NCBI RefSeq assembly: GCF_036227485.1
Contig: NZ_CP109479.1
Span: 4,092,001 to 4,156,000 of the forward strand
DNA: 64,000 bases
Source: Streptomyces sp. NBC_01451
GTDB lineage: Bacteria; Actinomycetota; Actinomycetes; Streptomycetales; Streptomycetaceae
Direction: 5' to 3'
Shown here: piece by piece, positions 1 to 8,123 of the stretch
Layout of the letters: the number at the start of each line of letters is the position of its first letter
How positions within the stretch are numbered: the stretch's first letter is position 1
Program-made: the position numbers and the translations under genes
Notes under the pieces: generated by a model
What the model was told of the DNA's origin: nothing
Databases searched by the model: none
What the model saw: only the letters and a program-made list of their open reading frames with translations

Positions 1-1
1 C

Positions 2-718
2 GCGCTCGGCGAGGAGACGGCGTACGTCGTCGGGCACGACTGGGGCGGGCCCGTGGCCTGGCACACCGCGCTGCTGCGTCCGGACGTCGTGCGCGGGGTG
101 GCGGGACTGAGCGTGCCGCCGCCGTTCCGGGGCGACCACCGCCCGCTGGGCGTGATGGAGGCGATGTTCGGCGGCCGTTTCTACTGGAACTACATCAACC
201 GCCCCGGGCTCGCCGACGCCGAACTGAACCGGGACCCGCGCGCCACCCTCCGCAGGACCCTGTACGCCTTCTCCGGCGACAACCCCGAGTCGGGCACCGG
301 CAGGCAGCCCCTGGTCGAGCCGGGCCAGGGCTGGCTGGACACGATGCCCGACCCGGAGGAACTCCCGGCCTGGCTCACGGAGGCGGACCTCGACTCCCTC
401 ACCGAGAGCTTCGCGGGCAGTTTCACCGGCGCCCTCAACTGGTACCGCAACATCGACCGCAACTGGGAACTGACGACGGCCTGGCACGGGGCCGTGGTCA
501 GCCCGCCCGCGCTGTACGTGTACGGCGACCGGGACCTGGTGCCCGCGTTTCCCGGCACACCTCAACTCATCGAGAAGCTGCCGGAGTTGATGCCCAACCT
601 GCGGCGCGCTCCGGTGGTGCTGAAGGGCTGCGGCCACTGGACGCAGCAGGAGCGGCCCGACGAGGTCAACGCGGCGCTGATCCCGTTCCTCACGGAACTG
701 AGGGACGCCAACAGCTGA
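2..718 (+). CDS. Alpha/beta hydrolase, epoxide hydrolase/dehalogenase-like (5' end outside window)
   Basis: The frame is open from base 2 and runs to a TGA at 716-718, so 238 residues are visible and the N-terminus lies before the window. The visible part begins with the nucleophile elbow VVGHDWGGPVAW. The GHDWGG form, with Asp as nucleophile, is typical of soluble epoxide hydrolases and haloalkane dehalogenases. A cap region (about residues 60-150) contains the NWYRN stretch common in epoxide hydrolases. A late GDRD acid motif and a GCGHWTQQERP catalytic-His segment complete the triad. A GTG at 53 is in frame but would remove the nucleophile, so it is not the real start. The substrate cannot be told from sequence. 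Confidence 0.9.
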   Translation, partial: ALGEETAYVVGHDWGGPVAWHTALLRPDVVRGVAGLSVPPPFRGDHRPLGVMEAMFGGRFYWNYINRPGLADAELNRDPRATLRRTLYAFSGDNPESGTGRQPLVEPGQGWLDTMPDPEELPAWLTEADLDSLTESFAGSFTGALNWYRNIDRNWELTTAWHGAVVSPPALYVYGDRDLVPAFPGTPQLIEKLPELMPNLRRAPVVLKGCGHWTQQERPDEVNAALIPFLTELRDANS

Positions 719-863
719 GCCCTCCCGGCGACTTTGCCATCTCTTTACAACCTGTTCCGCTGCCGACTCGTCTCTCCGCACGATCCGTCACACAGCCCGC
801 CCGGCCCGACCAGGGCCGGGCCCGGGCCCAACTCCGGGCGGACCGACGAAAGAGAGCGATCAA

Positions 864-1268
864 ATGCGCCGTACCGTGCGCCGTACCGTCCTCAGCGCCG
901 TGGCACTCGCGGCCACCGCCGTACTGGCGGGCACCGCTCCCGCGTTCGCCGACGGGACGAGCCCCACCCCGGTCCCGGCCGCCAGCACCGCGCCGACCGA
1001 GGCCACCCCGGTGCCGAGCACCGCACCGAGCCAGGACCCCGCCACCGAGGCCAGCCCGGTGCCCAGCGAGGCACCGACCACCGACCCCAACTCGGCCCCG
1101 TCACAGGTCGCCGAGGTTCCGGACGGCGCGCCCAACACCGGGGTGACGCAGACGTCGACGGACTCCGGAACGCCGGCGACGCTGATCGGCGGGGGCGCCG
1201 CCGCCGCGTTCGCCGTGGCCGGCGCCTCGCTGCTCGTCGTACGCCGTCGGCGGGCGACCGGGGCGTGA
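864..1268 (+). CDS. Small Pro/Ser/Thr-rich secreted surface protein, likely sortase substrate
   Basis: The 134-aa protein has an N-terminal signal peptide (about residues 1-29, ending APAFA-D), then a low-complexity Pro/Thr/Ser/Ala stalk. APNTG follows at residues 89-93, then a hydrophobic helix at about 104-126 and an RRRR tail. APNTG followed by a membrane helix and basic tail is a variant of the cell-wall sorting signal xPxTG. Its stop overlaps the GTG of the sortase gene (GTGA at 1265-1268), so the two are translationally coupled and this is probably the dedicated substrate. A GAAAGAGAG ribosome-binding region precedes the ATG. The stalk is probably exposed or glycosylated (inference). 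Confidence 0.82.
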   Translation: MRRTVRRTVLSAVALAATAVLAGTAPAFADGTSPTPVPAASTAPTEATPVPSTAPSQDPATEASPVPSEAPTTDPNSAPSQVAEVPDGAPNTGVTQTSTDSGTPATLIGGGAAAAFAVAGASLLVVRRRRATGA

Positions 1269-1912
1269 CCGTGCTCTCCCGGCGCGCCTTCGGTACGGGA
1301 GCCACGGCTGCCGCCGCCTCGCTGCTCGTGGGCTGTTCCTCCGGCGGCGAGGGCGTACGGACGACAGGGACCGCGAGCCCCGACGCCTCCTCCCCGCCGC
1401 CGGGATCGGCCGACGGCACGCACACCTCCGTCAAGTCCGCGCGGCCGGTGGGCCGTTCGGCCCCCGTCCGGCTCCGTGTCCCGGCCCTCGGGGTCGACAC
1501 CCCGGTCATGCGGCTGGGACTGGCGTCCGACGGCACGGTGCAGGTCCCGCCGATCACCGACCACGACCAGGCCGGCTGGTACGAGCACTCGCCGACGCCG
1601 GGCCAGACCGGCCCGTCGGTGATCCTCGGCCATGTCACGGTCGGCGAGTACGGGGACGGCGTCTTCCACGACCTCACGCGGCTGCGCCGGGGCGAGAAGA
1701 TCGTCGCGCGTCTGGAGAACGGCACGGAGACGGAGTTCACGGTCACCTCCCTGCGGACGGTGGCCAAGGCCGACTTCCCGACGGACGACGTCTACGGGAA
1801 CGTGGACCGTCCGGAGCTCCGGCTCATCACGTGCGGCGGCCCCCGGGACGAGACCGGCTACCTCGACAACGTGATCGCCTTCGCCGCGCTGACGGCGTCC
1901 ACGAGCCCGTGA
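1265..1912 (+). CDS. Class F/E-like sortase
   Basis: The 215-aa protein has the sortase beta-barrel core at about residues 65-205. The catalytic His is in ILGHV (H123), the Cys in LITCGG (C190), with a following Arg in GGPRDE (R194). It lacks the long insertions of class A enzymes and resembles the short actinobacterial class F group. The N-terminus is unusual: it carries an SRRAF twin-arginine-like motif followed by LLVGC, a lipobox, so the enzyme may be exported folded and lipid-anchored. The GTG at 1265 was chosen because it overlaps the upstream TGA; the frame is open further upstream but that part has no sortase sequence. Predicted role: attach the preceding protein to the cell wall. Confidence 0.85.
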   Translation: MTVLSRRAFGTGATAAAASLLVGCSSGGEGVRTTGTASPDASSPPPGSADGTHTSVKSARPVGRSAPVRLRVPALGVDTPVMRLGLASDGTVQVPPITDHDQAGWYEHSPTPGQTGPSVILGHVTVGEYGDGVFHDLTRLRRGEKIVARLENGTETEFTVTSLRTVAKADFPTDDVYGNVDRPELRLITCGGPRDETGYLDNVIAFAALTASTSP

Positions 1913-1919
1913 ACGCCCC

Positions 1920-2519
1920 GTGAGCACACTGGAACACAAAGGACGGCGGGCCGCCGGAACGTACGCCGTCGGCCCTCCGTCCTCCCCCACGAGTGCCACA
2001 CCGGTGGCGACAGCACCATGGAGAGCGTTGAAACGGTCCCGCGACAAGGCAGCGTCCGAGTTGTTCGCCGCCCTCTACCCGCGCCTGGCCGGCTGGTGCC
2101 GCCGTCTCGTCGACGACGACGAGACGGCCCACGAGATCGCCTCGGAGGCGTTCACCCGCCTGTGGGCCCGCTGGACGTCGGTGGAGGAGCCGCGCGGCTT
2201 CCTCTACGTGACGGCGGCCAACATCGTCCGGGACCACTGGCGCAAAATGGAACGCGAGCGCAGGGCCATGCGGCACGTCACCACGGAGGCGGCGCTGCGC
2301 ACCCACACCGAACCGTCGGACCCGTCCGTACGCCTCCTCGTCCAATCGCTCCCGGAACGACTGCGCGTCCCGATCCTCCTGCACTACTACGCTGACATGC
2401 CCATCCGGGAAGTGTCCGCGCTGACCGGACGCAAGGAAGGAACCATCAAGGCCGACCTCCACGCGGCCCGTGAACAACTCCGCGCCCACCTGAGGAAAAG
2501 CCTTGACCACACGCTTTGA
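1920..2519 (+). CDS. ECF-type RNA polymerase sigma factor
   Basis: This 199-aa sigma-70 family protein has a non-conserved N-terminal 35 residues. Region 2 covers about 44-110 (FAALYPRLAGWCRRLVDDDE, then EAFTRLWARW and the DNA-melting segment FLYVTAANIVRDHWR). Region 4 covers about 140-190 (LPERLRVPILLHYYADMP, IREVSALTGRKEGTIKADLHAAREQLR). The GTG start lies 8 bp after the sortase stop, so it belongs to the same operon. Its 3' end overlaps the next gene by 17 bp. The arrangement suggests that this sigma factor and the downstream membrane protein control, or are co-expressed with, the sortase pair. Confidence 0.9.
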   Translation: MSTLEHKGRRAAGTYAVGPPSSPTSATPVATAPWRALKRSRDKAASELFAALYPRLAGWCRRLVDDDETAHEIASEAFTRLWARWTSVEEPRGFLYVTAANIVRDHWRKMERERRAMRHVTTEAALRTHTEPSDPSVRLLVQSLPERLRVPILLHYYADMPIREVSALTGRKEGTIKADLHAAREQLRAHLRKSLDHTL

Positions 2520-3090
2520 CGAAGACGAAGACGACGACCGGGAATTCGGGCCGCTCGACCCCACCGCACCGGGCCACGACCCCGACGACCCTCTCCTCGT
2601 CCTCCTCGGCCCCGCCCCCGCCTACCTGGGCGCGCCCCCGGGCCGCTACGAGGAGATCCGCCGCACCGCGGCCCGCCGCCGCCGTACCCGCACGGCGGCC
2701 GGAGTGGGCATGGTCTGTGCCGTCGCCGCCCTCATCGCCCTCCCCCTCGACCTGACGACGGCCGAGAGCCCCCGCTCACCGACGGTCCCCCAGGCCCCGC
2801 CCGTCTCCACGAGCCCGTCGACACCCCCCGACGACCACTCGCCCACGCCTGTGCCTGCCACACCGCGGCCGTCCACGAGCGCCTCCACCGACCCCGGCTC
2901 CACCGGCCCGGAACCCACCGAGGAGCCCAGTTCCCCCAGCCAGGCCCCCAGCGAGACGTCCGACGCCCTGACCGACGAGTCGCCGGTGCCCACGCCCGCG
3001 GCCTCGACAGATCCGACCACGGCGGCGAGCACCTCACCGACGAGCGGAACCGGGGAAGCCGCCTCGCCCGGGAGCACGACGGCTCCGTAG
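2503..3090 (+). CDS. Single-pass membrane protein with Ser/Thr/Pro-rich tail (anti-sigma-like position)
   Basis: The 195-aa protein starts at a TTG at 2503 inside the end of the sigma-factor gene; GAGGAAAAG about 6 bases upstream supports that start. Residues 1-20 are very acidic (FDEDEDDDREF). A basic patch of five consecutive arginines lies near residue 60, followed by one transmembrane helix (about 64-84) and a roughly 105-residue extracellular tail made almost entirely of P, S, T, A, E and D. Coupling to the sigma factor and the cytosolic-N, one-TM topology fit an anti-sigma or sensor role, but no zinc-finger anti-sigma motif is present, so function is inferred from position only. Confidence 0.7.
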   Translation: MTTRFDEDEDDDREFGPLDPTAPGHDPDDPLLVLLGPAPAYLGAPPGRYEEIRRTAARRRRTRTAAGVGMVCAVAALIALPLDLTTAESPRSPTVPQAPPVSTSPSTPPDDHSPTPVPATPRPSTSASTDPGSTGPEPTEEPSSPSQAPSETSDALTDESPVPTPAASTDPTTAASTSPTSGTGEAASPGSTTAP

Positions 3091-3303
3091 CCGGCCCCCC
3101 TGCCTGTGGTAGCCGTCCCTGTACCCGTCCCTGGCCCCGTCCCTGGCCCTGCCGCTGGCCCCGTCCCGTACAACTTTTCGTCGGGATCGGTCGTCACATT
3201 GATCGGCACGGTGGCAGATCACCGTCCGCGGTGTTCGGCGACACACGTCGGATTCAAGTGATCAAGTGATCAATTGACCAACCGATCGGGAACGGGGCCC
3301 ACG

Positions 3304-5619
3304 ATGCGGGAAAGACATCAGCGGGGATGGCGAAAGGCCGGTTCAGGGGCTGTTGTGGCCTTGACGGTCCTGGCGGTCGGGGCGGGCCTGATGCCGTCGG
3401 CGGAGGCCGGCAGCGGGCCGGGGGCCGCGGTCGCGGACCGCGCGGGGATGCCGACGGTCACCCTCAAGGGGAAGCTGGGACCTCTGACGAAGCCGTCGGC
3501 GCCGGTCAGCGCCGATGCCGCCGGCGTCCTGTCCTACGGCACCGGGAACAGCCCATCGGCGGCGTACACATGGGAGCGGCCGAACGGTACCTACGTGAAC
3601 GGCCTGCCCAAGCCCGTCATTCTCTCCCCCCCTAATAACTACAACAGCCTGTGGGCCGTCAATGGTCGCTTCGCCCTGGAGCGGGTCGGCACCACCAGCG
3701 CCTACCGGATCCGGAACTACGACACCGGCAAGGTGGTGCAGTTCGACCTGCCGACCGGCGACACCGCCACATCGGTGATCGCCGAGAACCGCCTGCTGAC
3801 GCAGCGCAAGACAGCCGGCAAGTGGACACTGCATCTGCTGGAGATCCCCGCGGCCGGGGGCCGTCCGGTCGACCGGCCGGTGTCAGGTGTCCCGGACAAC
3901 CTGCCGGGAGCCATCACCCACGTCCAGCAGGACGCGCGCGGAGCGGCGATCACCTTCGGAGGCTGGTCCGGCGTCCAGACTCTGCTGGACTTCGCGACCC
4001 GCCGCCTGACCGTGGTGCCCGACAACGCCTCCAGGCTGAATCTGATGTCGCTCAGCGCCACCACGGTTCTGTACGAGGCCACCAATGAGGATTTCAAGTC
4101 CTACCTCGTCGACCGCGACCATCCGGACGGGCCCCGAACCCTGCTCAACGTGGATTCCAGCGTCAACTTGGCGTTGCTGGGCAACTGGGCGGTATACCCC
4201 GATGGCGAAGACAAGCTCGTAGCCCAGCCTGCCGCGGGTGGTGCGGCCCGCACCCTGCTGCCGCAGGCCAGCGGCCAACGCCCTGTCACAGGTGCGGACG
4301 GCGCCCTCTACACCGTGGGCGGCACGGGCCCGGACGACTGGGCGGTTCGGCGCATCACCCTCGGCGCCGACGGGGCCCCGGTCGCCGGCGTACACATACC
4401 GCTGCCCCGGCAGACCACGTACGACGTGGGCGGTGTCGCGGTCGACCAGGGACAACTCCGGGTCGGCACACTGCACCTACCGAGCGACGCCTCCCGCGCG
4501 ACCACCTACCTTTCCGGCTCCTCCCTGTCGCTGACGGCGAGTGGCACGCTCAACGCCACACCCCCGCGGAACGTCGGCGACCTCGGATGGCACCCCCCGG
4601 CGGGCGACGGCTTCCCGTATGACACGCAGTGCACCGGGCAGTGCCTGCGGCTGGTCGGCACCGGGGAGGGCGACGTCGTGCGGTCTTCCCTGAACAGATC
4701 CAACTACGTACCCACGCTGACGGCATCCGGCAGGTACAGCGTCCAGCGCCCCGACCCTTGGTTCCAGTACGTCTACGACGGGACCAAGGCGCTGAGCCAC
4801 ACCGACCATTGGCACGCGGCCTCCCTCTGGGGCAGCCAGCTGTGGAGCGCGGGCACCAGGAGCGGCACCGTCACCGCGGTGTCCCTGCCGTCGATGAAAG
4901 CGCTCGGCTCAGCCGTGTCCGTGGGCGCCCCTTGCGTACCCACGGAGATCCAGGTGGTGGGCCGGTGGATCTACTGGTCCTGCGGTCCCAACAAGAAAGC
5001 CGGTGTCTACGACCGCACCACGAAGCGTGTGATCAAGGTGCCGTCCGGCTACGCGCAACTGGCCGACGGTTACCTCGTCAGCCAGAACGACGCGGCGGCC
5101 AGGCTGAGCATCACCTACTTCCCCGGCGCGGTTCCGGCCGCGCGCGTGGGCACCAGCGACCTGGCTCCACTGAAGAACCAGGTGGGCGAACCCGCCGACC
5201 GGCGTGGGCGGTTCTGGGCGGTGGACCGGTTCGGCGGCCCCCTGGCCTACCTCACCGAGGCGGGGGACGTGACGGTCACATGGCCGCGGGTGACCACCTC
5301 TCCCCTTGCCGTCATCTCGACCGACAGTCCCGCCCGCGTGGATCTGCGCGCGGCCGGCAGCAAGTACACGGGGGTGTGGCACCTGTCGAAGCCGGCGGCG
5401 AGATGGAAGCTGACGATCGTCTCCGCCGCCAGCGGAAAGACCGTCCGTACCCTCACCGGCGGTCCGGCCGCGGGCAGGATCTCCGCGTCGTGGGACGGCA
5501 CCGGCCCAGGCGGCAAGAAGGTCCCCACGGGGACGTACCGCTGGACCCTGACCGCACCGGCGGCCGACCACGTCGGACGGTCCGCGACCGCGAAGGGTTC
5601 GGTCGCGGTGCGGTCGTAG
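3304..5619 (+). CDS. Large secreted protein with C-terminal FlgD-like Ig domain
   Basis: About 771 aa. The signal peptide is residues 1-36 (MRERHQRGWRKAG, then a hydrophobic core ending AEAG). The middle consists of beta-rich repeats reminiscent of a propeller, with recurring blocks such as RLVGTGEGDVV and PSGYAQLADGYLV. The last about 85 residues (from WHLSKPAARWKLTIVSAASG to the end) match the FlgD Ig-like fold, including SWDGTGPGGKKVPTGTYRW. The ATG at 3304 was preferred over an in-frame TTG at 3274 because it directly precedes the basic n-region. Such proteins are common extracellular Streptomyces proteins of unknown function. It is monocistronic and ends in a strong hairpin. Confidence 0.82.
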   Translation: MRERHQRGWRKAGSGAVVALTVLAVGAGLMPSAEAGSGPGAAVADRAGMPTVTLKGKLGPLTKPSAPVSADAAGVLSYGTGNSPSAAYTWERPNGTYVNGLPKPVILSPPNNYNSLWAVNGRFALERVGTTSAYRIRNYDTGKVVQFDLPTGDTATSVIAENRLLTQRKTAGKWTLHLLEIPAAGGRPVDRPVSGVPDNLPGAITHVQQDARGAAITFGGWSGVQTLLDFATRRLTVVPDNASRLNLMSLSATTVLYEATNEDFKSYLVDRDHPDGPRTLLNVDSSVNLALLGNWAVYPDGEDKLVAQPAAGGAARTLLPQASGQRPVTGADGALYTVGGTGPDDWAVRRITLGADGAPVAGVHIPLPRQTTYDVGGVAVDQGQLRVGTLHLPSDASRATTYLSGSSLSLTASGTLNATPPRNVGDLGWHPPAGDGFPYDTQCTGQCLRLVGTGEGDVVRSSLNRSNYVPTLTASGRYSVQRPDPWFQYVYDGTKALSHTDHWHAASLWGSQLWSAGTRSGTVTAVSLPSMKALGSAVSVGAPCVPTEIQVVGRWIYWSCGPNKKAGVYDRTTKRVIKVPSGYAQLADGYLVSQNDAAARLSITYFPGAVPAARVGTSDLAPLKNQVGEPADRRGRFWAVDRFGGPLAYLTEAGDVTVTWPRVTTSPLAVISTDSPARVDLRAAGSKYTGVWHLSKPAARWKLTIVSAASGKTVRTLTGGPAAGRISASWDGTGPGGKKVPTGTYRWTLTAPAADHVGRSATAKGSVAVRS

Positions 5620-5624
5620 GCGTC

Positions 5625-5667
5625 GCGGCGGCCTCCATCCGCCCGGTCGGCCGATGGAGGCCGCCGC
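5625..5667 (+). terminator. Hairpin terminator after the FlgD-domain protein
   Basis: Perfect 14-bp inverted repeat: GCGGCGGCCTCCAT at 5625-5638 pairs with 5654-5667, with a 15-base loop. It begins 6 bases after the TAG of the upstream gene. It has no U-tract, as is usual for GC-rich actinobacterial terminators. Confidence 0.75.
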
Positions 5668-5815
5668 CCCCGCGGGCGCCGACCAGCTCGTCCCAGTGGT
5701 CGGCCGCCCGTCGGCCCGCGACGGCGGGCGGCTCCTGCGAGCCGTCGAACCGGGCTGAGACGCCCTTCTGGCCTTCCGGCACTCCTGGCACTCCTGGCAC
5801 TCCTCGGCCCCGAAA

Positions 5816-6046
5816 TCACTCTCCGCGGTAGAGGCGGAGCAGGTCGATCAGTTGGATCGTGTGGTCGTCCTTCGCGAGGTGACGCAGTTCATCGGTGAAG
5901 CCGGTGCCGCTGAAGCAGTACAGCCGGGTTTCCTCGGTGGCCGCGCCGCTCCTGGTCAGGAGCGTGCGGATGTGCCGGAGACGCTCCAGGTGGCCGACCC
6001 CCATGACGTCGCTCCACTTCGCCTCTCCGACTCCAGGACACCGCCC
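5816..6046 (-). pseudogene. Remnant of an ATP-binding protein (DUF234 C-terminus)
   Basis: On the minus strand this stretch encodes GVGEAKWSDVMGVGHLERLRHIR, then LLTRSGAATEETRLYCFSG, then FTDELRHLAKDDHTIQLIDLLRLYRG and a stop. This is the characteristic C-terminal end of archaeal/bacterial AAA ATPases with a DUF234 nuclease-like domain (the GEAKW motif). Upstream of about 6046 the frame turns into Gly/Pro-rich sequence with no ATPase similarity and runs into the TetR gene. Only about 75 residues of a protein normally near 450 remain, so this is a decayed fragment with no start of its own. Confidence 0.7.
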
Positions 6047-6098
6047 GAAACCCCCGGCGCCGCCATACTCCGCCTCTCCCCCACCGCCTGGCGGAAGT

Positions 6099-6788
6099 TC
6101 ACCGCCGCGCGGTGATCCCGGTGATCCCGGCGAGAATGAGGTCGATCCCCGCCAGGAACTCCTCCCGGTCGTCGTGGTCCCGCAGCTGGTCCGCGACGCT
6201 CCGGGTGAACGCGTACTCGTCGGGGTCGAGGTTCGCCCAGGAAGCCGAGACGGAGCCCAGGAACTCTGCCCGGGTCGTGCCCGGACGGTGGTCACGGGCG
6301 TTGGCCGCGTTCTGGCCGCCCACGCCGAGGATGTAGTTCAGCAGCGCGGACGCGGCCGTGAAGTGGGCGGCTCGGGGCACCCCGAGCGCCTGGACCTGGC
6401 GCCCGAGGTGCTCGAAGATCCGCAGCAGCGGCGACTGCGCCGGGGCGCGGGCGAGTTGCGTGCCGATCCACGGGTGGGCGTCGATCGCGTCGAACACGCC
6501 GACCGCGAGAGCACGGACCGCTTCCTGCGGTGTCGCGCCGGCGGTGGCGGCGGCGGGGGACATGGCACCGGCGACCACGGATTCCGTTGCGGCGCCGAGC
6601 AGTTCATCTTTGCCCGTGACGTGCCAGTAGATCGCACCGGGCCCCGTGGCGAGGCGCCCGGCCAGTGCGCGGAACGTGAGTCCGCCCTCGCCCGACTCGT
6701 CGAGAAGCCCGATCGCCTCCTCGACGATGCGGTCCCGGGAGAGCGGTTCCTCTCGCCGCTCCGGACGGCGCCTCCTGGTTGCAGCCAT
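6099..6788 (-). CDS. TetR/AcrR family repressor of the TetX-like gene
   Basis: The 229-aa protein has an N-terminal TetR helix-turn-helix (about residues 16-62; GLTFRALAGRLATGPGAIYWHVTGKDEL) and a TetR_C-like ligand domain. The ATG at 6788 (MAATRRRRPERR) was chosen; in-frame codons upstream lie inside the operator region. It is divergent from the FAD monooxygenase at 6917, with three copies of a palindromic operator between the two starts, the classical layout of an autoregulated drug- or flavoprotein-repressor pair. The likely inducer is the substrate of the neighbouring monooxygenase (inference). Confidence 0.9.
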   Translation of the reverse strand: MAATRRRRPERREEPLSRDRIVEEAIGLLDESGEGGLTFRALAGRLATGPGAIYWHVTGKDELLGAATESVVAGAMSPAAATAGATPQEAVRALAVGVFDAIDAHPWIGTQLARAPAQSPLLRIFEHLGRQVQALGVPRAAHFTAASALLNYILGVGGQNAANARDHRPGTTRAEFLGSVSASWANLDPDEYAFTRSVADQLRDHDDREEFLAGIDLILAGITGITARR

Positions 6789-6808
6789 ACGGGCATCCTG
6801 ACACACAC

Positions 6809-6825
6809 CTGGAACGCCGTTCCAG
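6809..6825. promoter_or_regulatory. TetR operator copy 1
   Basis: CTGGAACGCCGTTCCAG, a perfect 8+1+8 palindrome, lies 20 bp upstream of the tetR start. It is the first of three related sites in the 128-bp divergent promoter. Confidence 0.85.
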
Positions 6826-6836
6826 CTTGACATCCG

Positions 6837-6851
6837 TGGAACACCGTTCCA
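6837..6851. promoter_or_regulatory. TetR operator copy 2
   Basis: TGGAACACCGTTCCA, the same palindrome with one changed base in the left arm, centred 27 bp from copy 1. Confidence 0.8.
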
Positions 6852-6869
6852 GGCTGGCACTCGAACAAG

Positions 6870-6886
6870 CTGGAACGGCGTTCCAG
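6870..6886. promoter_or_regulatory. TetR operator copy 3
   Basis: CTGGAACGGCGTTCCAG, a perfect 8+1+8 palindrome and the reverse complement of copy 1, centred 34 bp from copy 2 and 30 bp before the monooxygenase start. Occupancy would block the monooxygenase promoter. Confidence 0.85.
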
Positions 6887-6916
6887 AAGTGTTGAGGCAA
6901 ACAAGGAGCCACCACC

Positions 6917-8047
6917 ATGACCACTCACGAAGACGTCACGATCATCGGCGCCGGACTCGGCGGACTGACCCTCGCCCGCGTCCTCCACGTCAACGGCATC
7001 CCGGCGACGGTCTACGAGGCCGAGGCCTCCCCGACCGCCCGCGCCCAGGGCGGGCTGCTCGACATCCACGAGCACGACGGCCAGCTCGCCCTCAGGGCAG
7101 CCGGCCTGTTCGACGAGTTCCGCAGCCTCGTCCTGGAGGGCGGCGAGGCGACGCGGGTCCTCGACCGGGACGGCACCGTCCTGTTCGAGGAGGCCGACGA
7201 CGGTACGGGTGGCCGCCCCGAGGTACCGCGCGGCGAACTGCGGCAGCTGCTGCTCGACTCGCTCCCGCCCGGCACAGTCCGGTGGGGGCACAAGGTCAGC
7301 GGCACCCGCACCCTCGGCGACGGCCGCCACGAGGTGACCTTCGCCGACGGCACCGCCCTCACCACGGGCCTGCTGGTCGGCGCGGACGGCGCCTGGTCCC
7401 GCGTCCGGCCACTGCTCTCCGACGCGGTACCCGCGTACACCGGCATGTCGTACGTCGAGACCTACCTGTTCGACAGCGACACCCGGCACCCGGCCCACGC
7501 GAAAACGGTCGGCGGCGGCGCCCTGTTCGCACTCGCGCCGGGCAAAGGCCTCGGGGCCCACCGGGAACGCGGCGGCACCCTGCACACCTACGTGATGCTC
7601 ACCGAGCCGCAGGACTGGTTCGCGGGCATCGACCTCACCGACTCCACCGCGGCCCTGGCGCGGATCGCGCAGGAGTTTGACGACTGGGCACCAGAACTCA
7701 CCGCGCTGATCACCGACAGCGAGACCGCACCGGTCGTGCGCGCCCTCAACACCCTGCCCCACGCACACCGTTGGGAACGAGTGCCAGGAGTGACCCTGGT
7801 CGGCGACGCCGCCCACCTCTCGATCCCGAACGGTGAGGGCGCCAACCTGGCCATGTACGACGGCGCCGAACTCGCCCAAGCCATCGCCACCCACCCCGAC
7901 GACATCGAGACCGCGCTCACCGAGTACGAACAGTCCCTGTTCCCCCGTAGCGCCGCAGCCGCCGCCGAAGGCGCCCGGATCCACGAGGTCCTCTACGGCG
8001 CCCACTCGCCCCACAGCCTGGTCGACATGTTCAACGGAATCGCGTAG
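6917..8047 (+). CDS. FAD-dependent monooxygenase, TetX-like
   Basis: This 376-aa group A flavoprotein monooxygenase has an FAD-binding GxGxxG motif at residues 11-16 (IIGAGLGGLTLA), a QGGLLDIH stretch characteristic of the TetX/PHBH-like family, the internal DG motif VGADGAWSRVRPLL, and the second FAD motif GDAAHLSIPNGEGANLA near residue 295. Length matches TetX (about 380). Family members hydroxylate tetracyclines or other aromatics with NADPH and O2. An AAGGAG ribosome-binding site lies 8 bases before the ATG. It is regulated by the divergent TetR via the three operators. Whether it confers resistance or acts in metabolism cannot be read from sequence. Confidence 0.9.
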   Translation: MTTHEDVTIIGAGLGGLTLARVLHVNGIPATVYEAEASPTARAQGGLLDIHEHDGQLALRAAGLFDEFRSLVLEGGEATRVLDRDGTVLFEEADDGTGGRPEVPRGELRQLLLDSLPPGTVRWGHKVSGTRTLGDGRHEVTFADGTALTTGLLVGADGAWSRVRPLLSDAVPAYTGMSYVETYLFDSDTRHPAHAKTVGGGALFALAPGKGLGAHRERGGTLHTYVMLTEPQDWFAGIDLTDSTAALARIAQEFDDWAPELTALITDSETAPVVRALNTLPHAHRWERVPGVTLVGDAAHLSIPNGEGANLAMYDGAELAQAIATHPDDIETALTEYEQSLFPRSAAAAAEGARIHEVLYGAHSPHSLVDMFNGIA

Positions 8048-8123
8048 CCCCGACAGCCGCCCGCACGGCGGGAGTTCACCGCCGCCCGGCGAACCGGGCC
8101 GACGCCTTGGCTACGCTGCACGC

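Noticed and set aside
734..1264. Long sortase N-terminus
   Set aside because: The open frame upstream of 1265 has Arg/Gly-rich shadow sequence of the P/S/T-rich gene in another frame and no sortase signature.
4629..5831. Second gene within the FlgD-domain protein
   Set aside because: Arg/Pro/Gly-rich alternate-frame translation of a clearly coding sequence.
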